Both the position numbers and the translations under genes were made by a program. From positions 1 through 6,851 of the forward strand of contig JAMCZD010000089.1 of assembly GCA_023473405.1 (NCBI GenBank): a stretch of DNA of 6,851 bases, in the 5' to 3' direction. The notes below the pieces were generated by a model. That model was not told the origin of the DNA. It saw only the letters and a program-made list of their open reading frames with translations, and searched no databases. Of this stretch, positions 6,268 through 6,851 are shown piece by piece (position 1 is the stretch's first letter; each line of letters starts with the position of its first letter). Source of the stretch: Candidatus Omnitrophota bacterium (GTDB lineage: Bacteria > Verrucomicrobiota > Verrucomicrobiia > Limisphaerales > UBA1319).

Positions 6268-6851
6268 TTCTTGTCTTTGCATTCCTGGTAACAATCCCAA
6301 GCGTCCTTGATGGCTAGTGGAGCCAGGCAACCGCTAATCTTTCCCGCAAGTTTAGGGACGAGCTTCTTTGAGTACTTCCCGCCTGCCTTGAACCACTTAG
6401 GATATTTCCAGGTGTAACATTTCCTTGCGACGTAAGTCCCACCCCCAAGTTCAGCGCCAATGTGTACTGCTGTGCCGACACCTGTCATGCACTTTGCGTA
6501 GCAAGTTGTATATCCATCCGGATCCGTAAACTCGTCCCACAGCGCATTCCAAAAGCCATATAGCCCTTTTGGGTCTCCTTGGTCGATGGGGTCATTACCG
6601 AACGAATTATAGAGATTGAGGCCTATTCGCGCGATCACGCCAAGCTGGTCACGCCCAGCCTCATCAAAAATTCGTGGTTTGAAATCTGGCTCCGCCTCGG
6701 CAACTCCATAGACCGCGCTACCGTAGTCCGCCAACGGATCCCTATTTAGCCACCTTTGTGTCATGGGATCATAAAACCGATAACCGTAATAATAAAACCC
6801 GGAATTAAGATGGATTTGCTTGCTGGAGAAACGGTCTCCTCGTCGGCCGGC
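6264..6851 (-). CDS. RHS protein C-terminus with variable tip A (partial, open at right edge)
   Basis: The frame enters from the window edge. The first 29 visible residues are RHS core (RFSSKQIHLNSGFYYYGYRF, then YDP), followed by MTQRWLNRDP, whose Met is at 6764. Residues below count from that Met. After NRDP (10) comes a 38-residue linker, then the junction motif LNLYNSFGNDPIDQGDPKGL (49-68), the only tip here with the canonical DPxGL. The tip proper (69-166) is about 98 residues, with six Cys in pairs (C88-x3-C92, C116, C146, C158-x3-C162), a glycine-rich stretch TGVGTAVHIGAELGGGTYV, and a lysine-rich end. No toxin domain is recognised. The overlapping membrane gene suggests an effector/immunity pair. 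Whether this belongs to a full-length rhs gene or to another orphan fragment depends on sequence off the right edge. Confidence 0.75.
   Translation of the reverse strand, partial: AGRRGDRFSSKQIHLNSGFYYYGYRFYDPMTQRWLNRDPLADYGSAVYGVAEAEPDFKPRIFDEAGRDQLGVIARIGLNLYNSFGNDPIDQGDPKGLYGFWNALWDEFTDPDGYTTCYAKCMTGVGTAVHIGAELGGGTYVARKCYTWKYPKWFKAGGKYSKKLVPKLAGKISGCLAPLAIKDAWDCYQECKDKK
6736..6835 (-). repeat. Type-1 RHS core repeat, copy in A
   Basis: Partner of 3199-3298 (7 differences in 100 by hand). The match ends abruptly at 6835: beyond it the last 16 bases (encoding AGRRG and part of the next codon) bear no resemblance to the LAAAN-type continuation of copy C. Confidence 0.85.

Noticed and set aside
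6268..6330. Earlier start for the membrane protein, adding 21 residues
   Set aside because: The extra residues lie inside tip A coding sequence and look non-native (MPGSTSHQGRLG). The ATGA overlap start is more natural.
1185..6835. Repeats as a CRISPR-like or satellite array
   Set aside because: The repeats are protein-coding RHS cores of differing length with unequal spacing. They have no short regular unit.

Overview
The window looks like an accessory, repeat-rich region from a soil or sediment Verrucomicrobiota-type genome (Pedosphaera-like). This guess rests on the flavour of the RHS core (GGIGGLLARSDGYS, YHADGGGNVTYMIN, YRYDPFGRTL, FYYYGFRFYDPGTQRWVNRDP) and on a long transposase of the REP-associated (Y1) class. 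It is recognition by eye, not a database result. All supportable genes are on the minus strand, so the biological order runs from the right edge to the left.

Reading right to left there are four successive 3' fragments of RHS (YD-repeat) genes. Each is homologous to the others up to the same point, the NRDP motif, and each then switches to an unrelated tail. Module A (6851 to 5863) is the end of an RHS core entering from the right edge, a Cys-rich tip, and a four-helix membrane protein whose ATG overlaps the tip's stop codon as ATGA. Module B (about 5859 to 3588) is a headless RHS fragment carrying a tandem pair of about 150-residue beta-type domains, a second Cys/Gly-rich tip, and a 66-residue basic protein with a good Shine-Dalgarno. 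Module C (about 3507 to 2184) is a shorter core fragment, a third tip with a Gly/Ala-rich hydrophobic segment, and a DUF4279-like protein starting 6 nt after the tip stop. Module D (2158 to 1136) is another core fragment with one beta-type domain. Its tail is cut off after NLYRF.

Module D is interrupted at 1139 by a 1022-bp transposable element (118 to 1139). The element has 22-bp imperfect terminal inverted repeats and encodes one 311-residue REP-associated tyrosine transposase with a clear HUH motif. The element's end supplies the stop codon of the D fragment. Positions 1 to 117 are outside the element and contain nothing I can identify.

Together this resembles an orphan-tip array: a row of displaced RHS C-terminal modules, each with a candidate immunity gene, plausibly standing downstream of a full-length rhs gene off the right edge. 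The stretches of core shared between modules could let tips be swapped by homologous recombination. The toxin and immunity roles are inferred from architecture. None of the three tips matches a toxin family I recognise. No tRNA, rRNA, CRISPR array or convincing terminator was seen.
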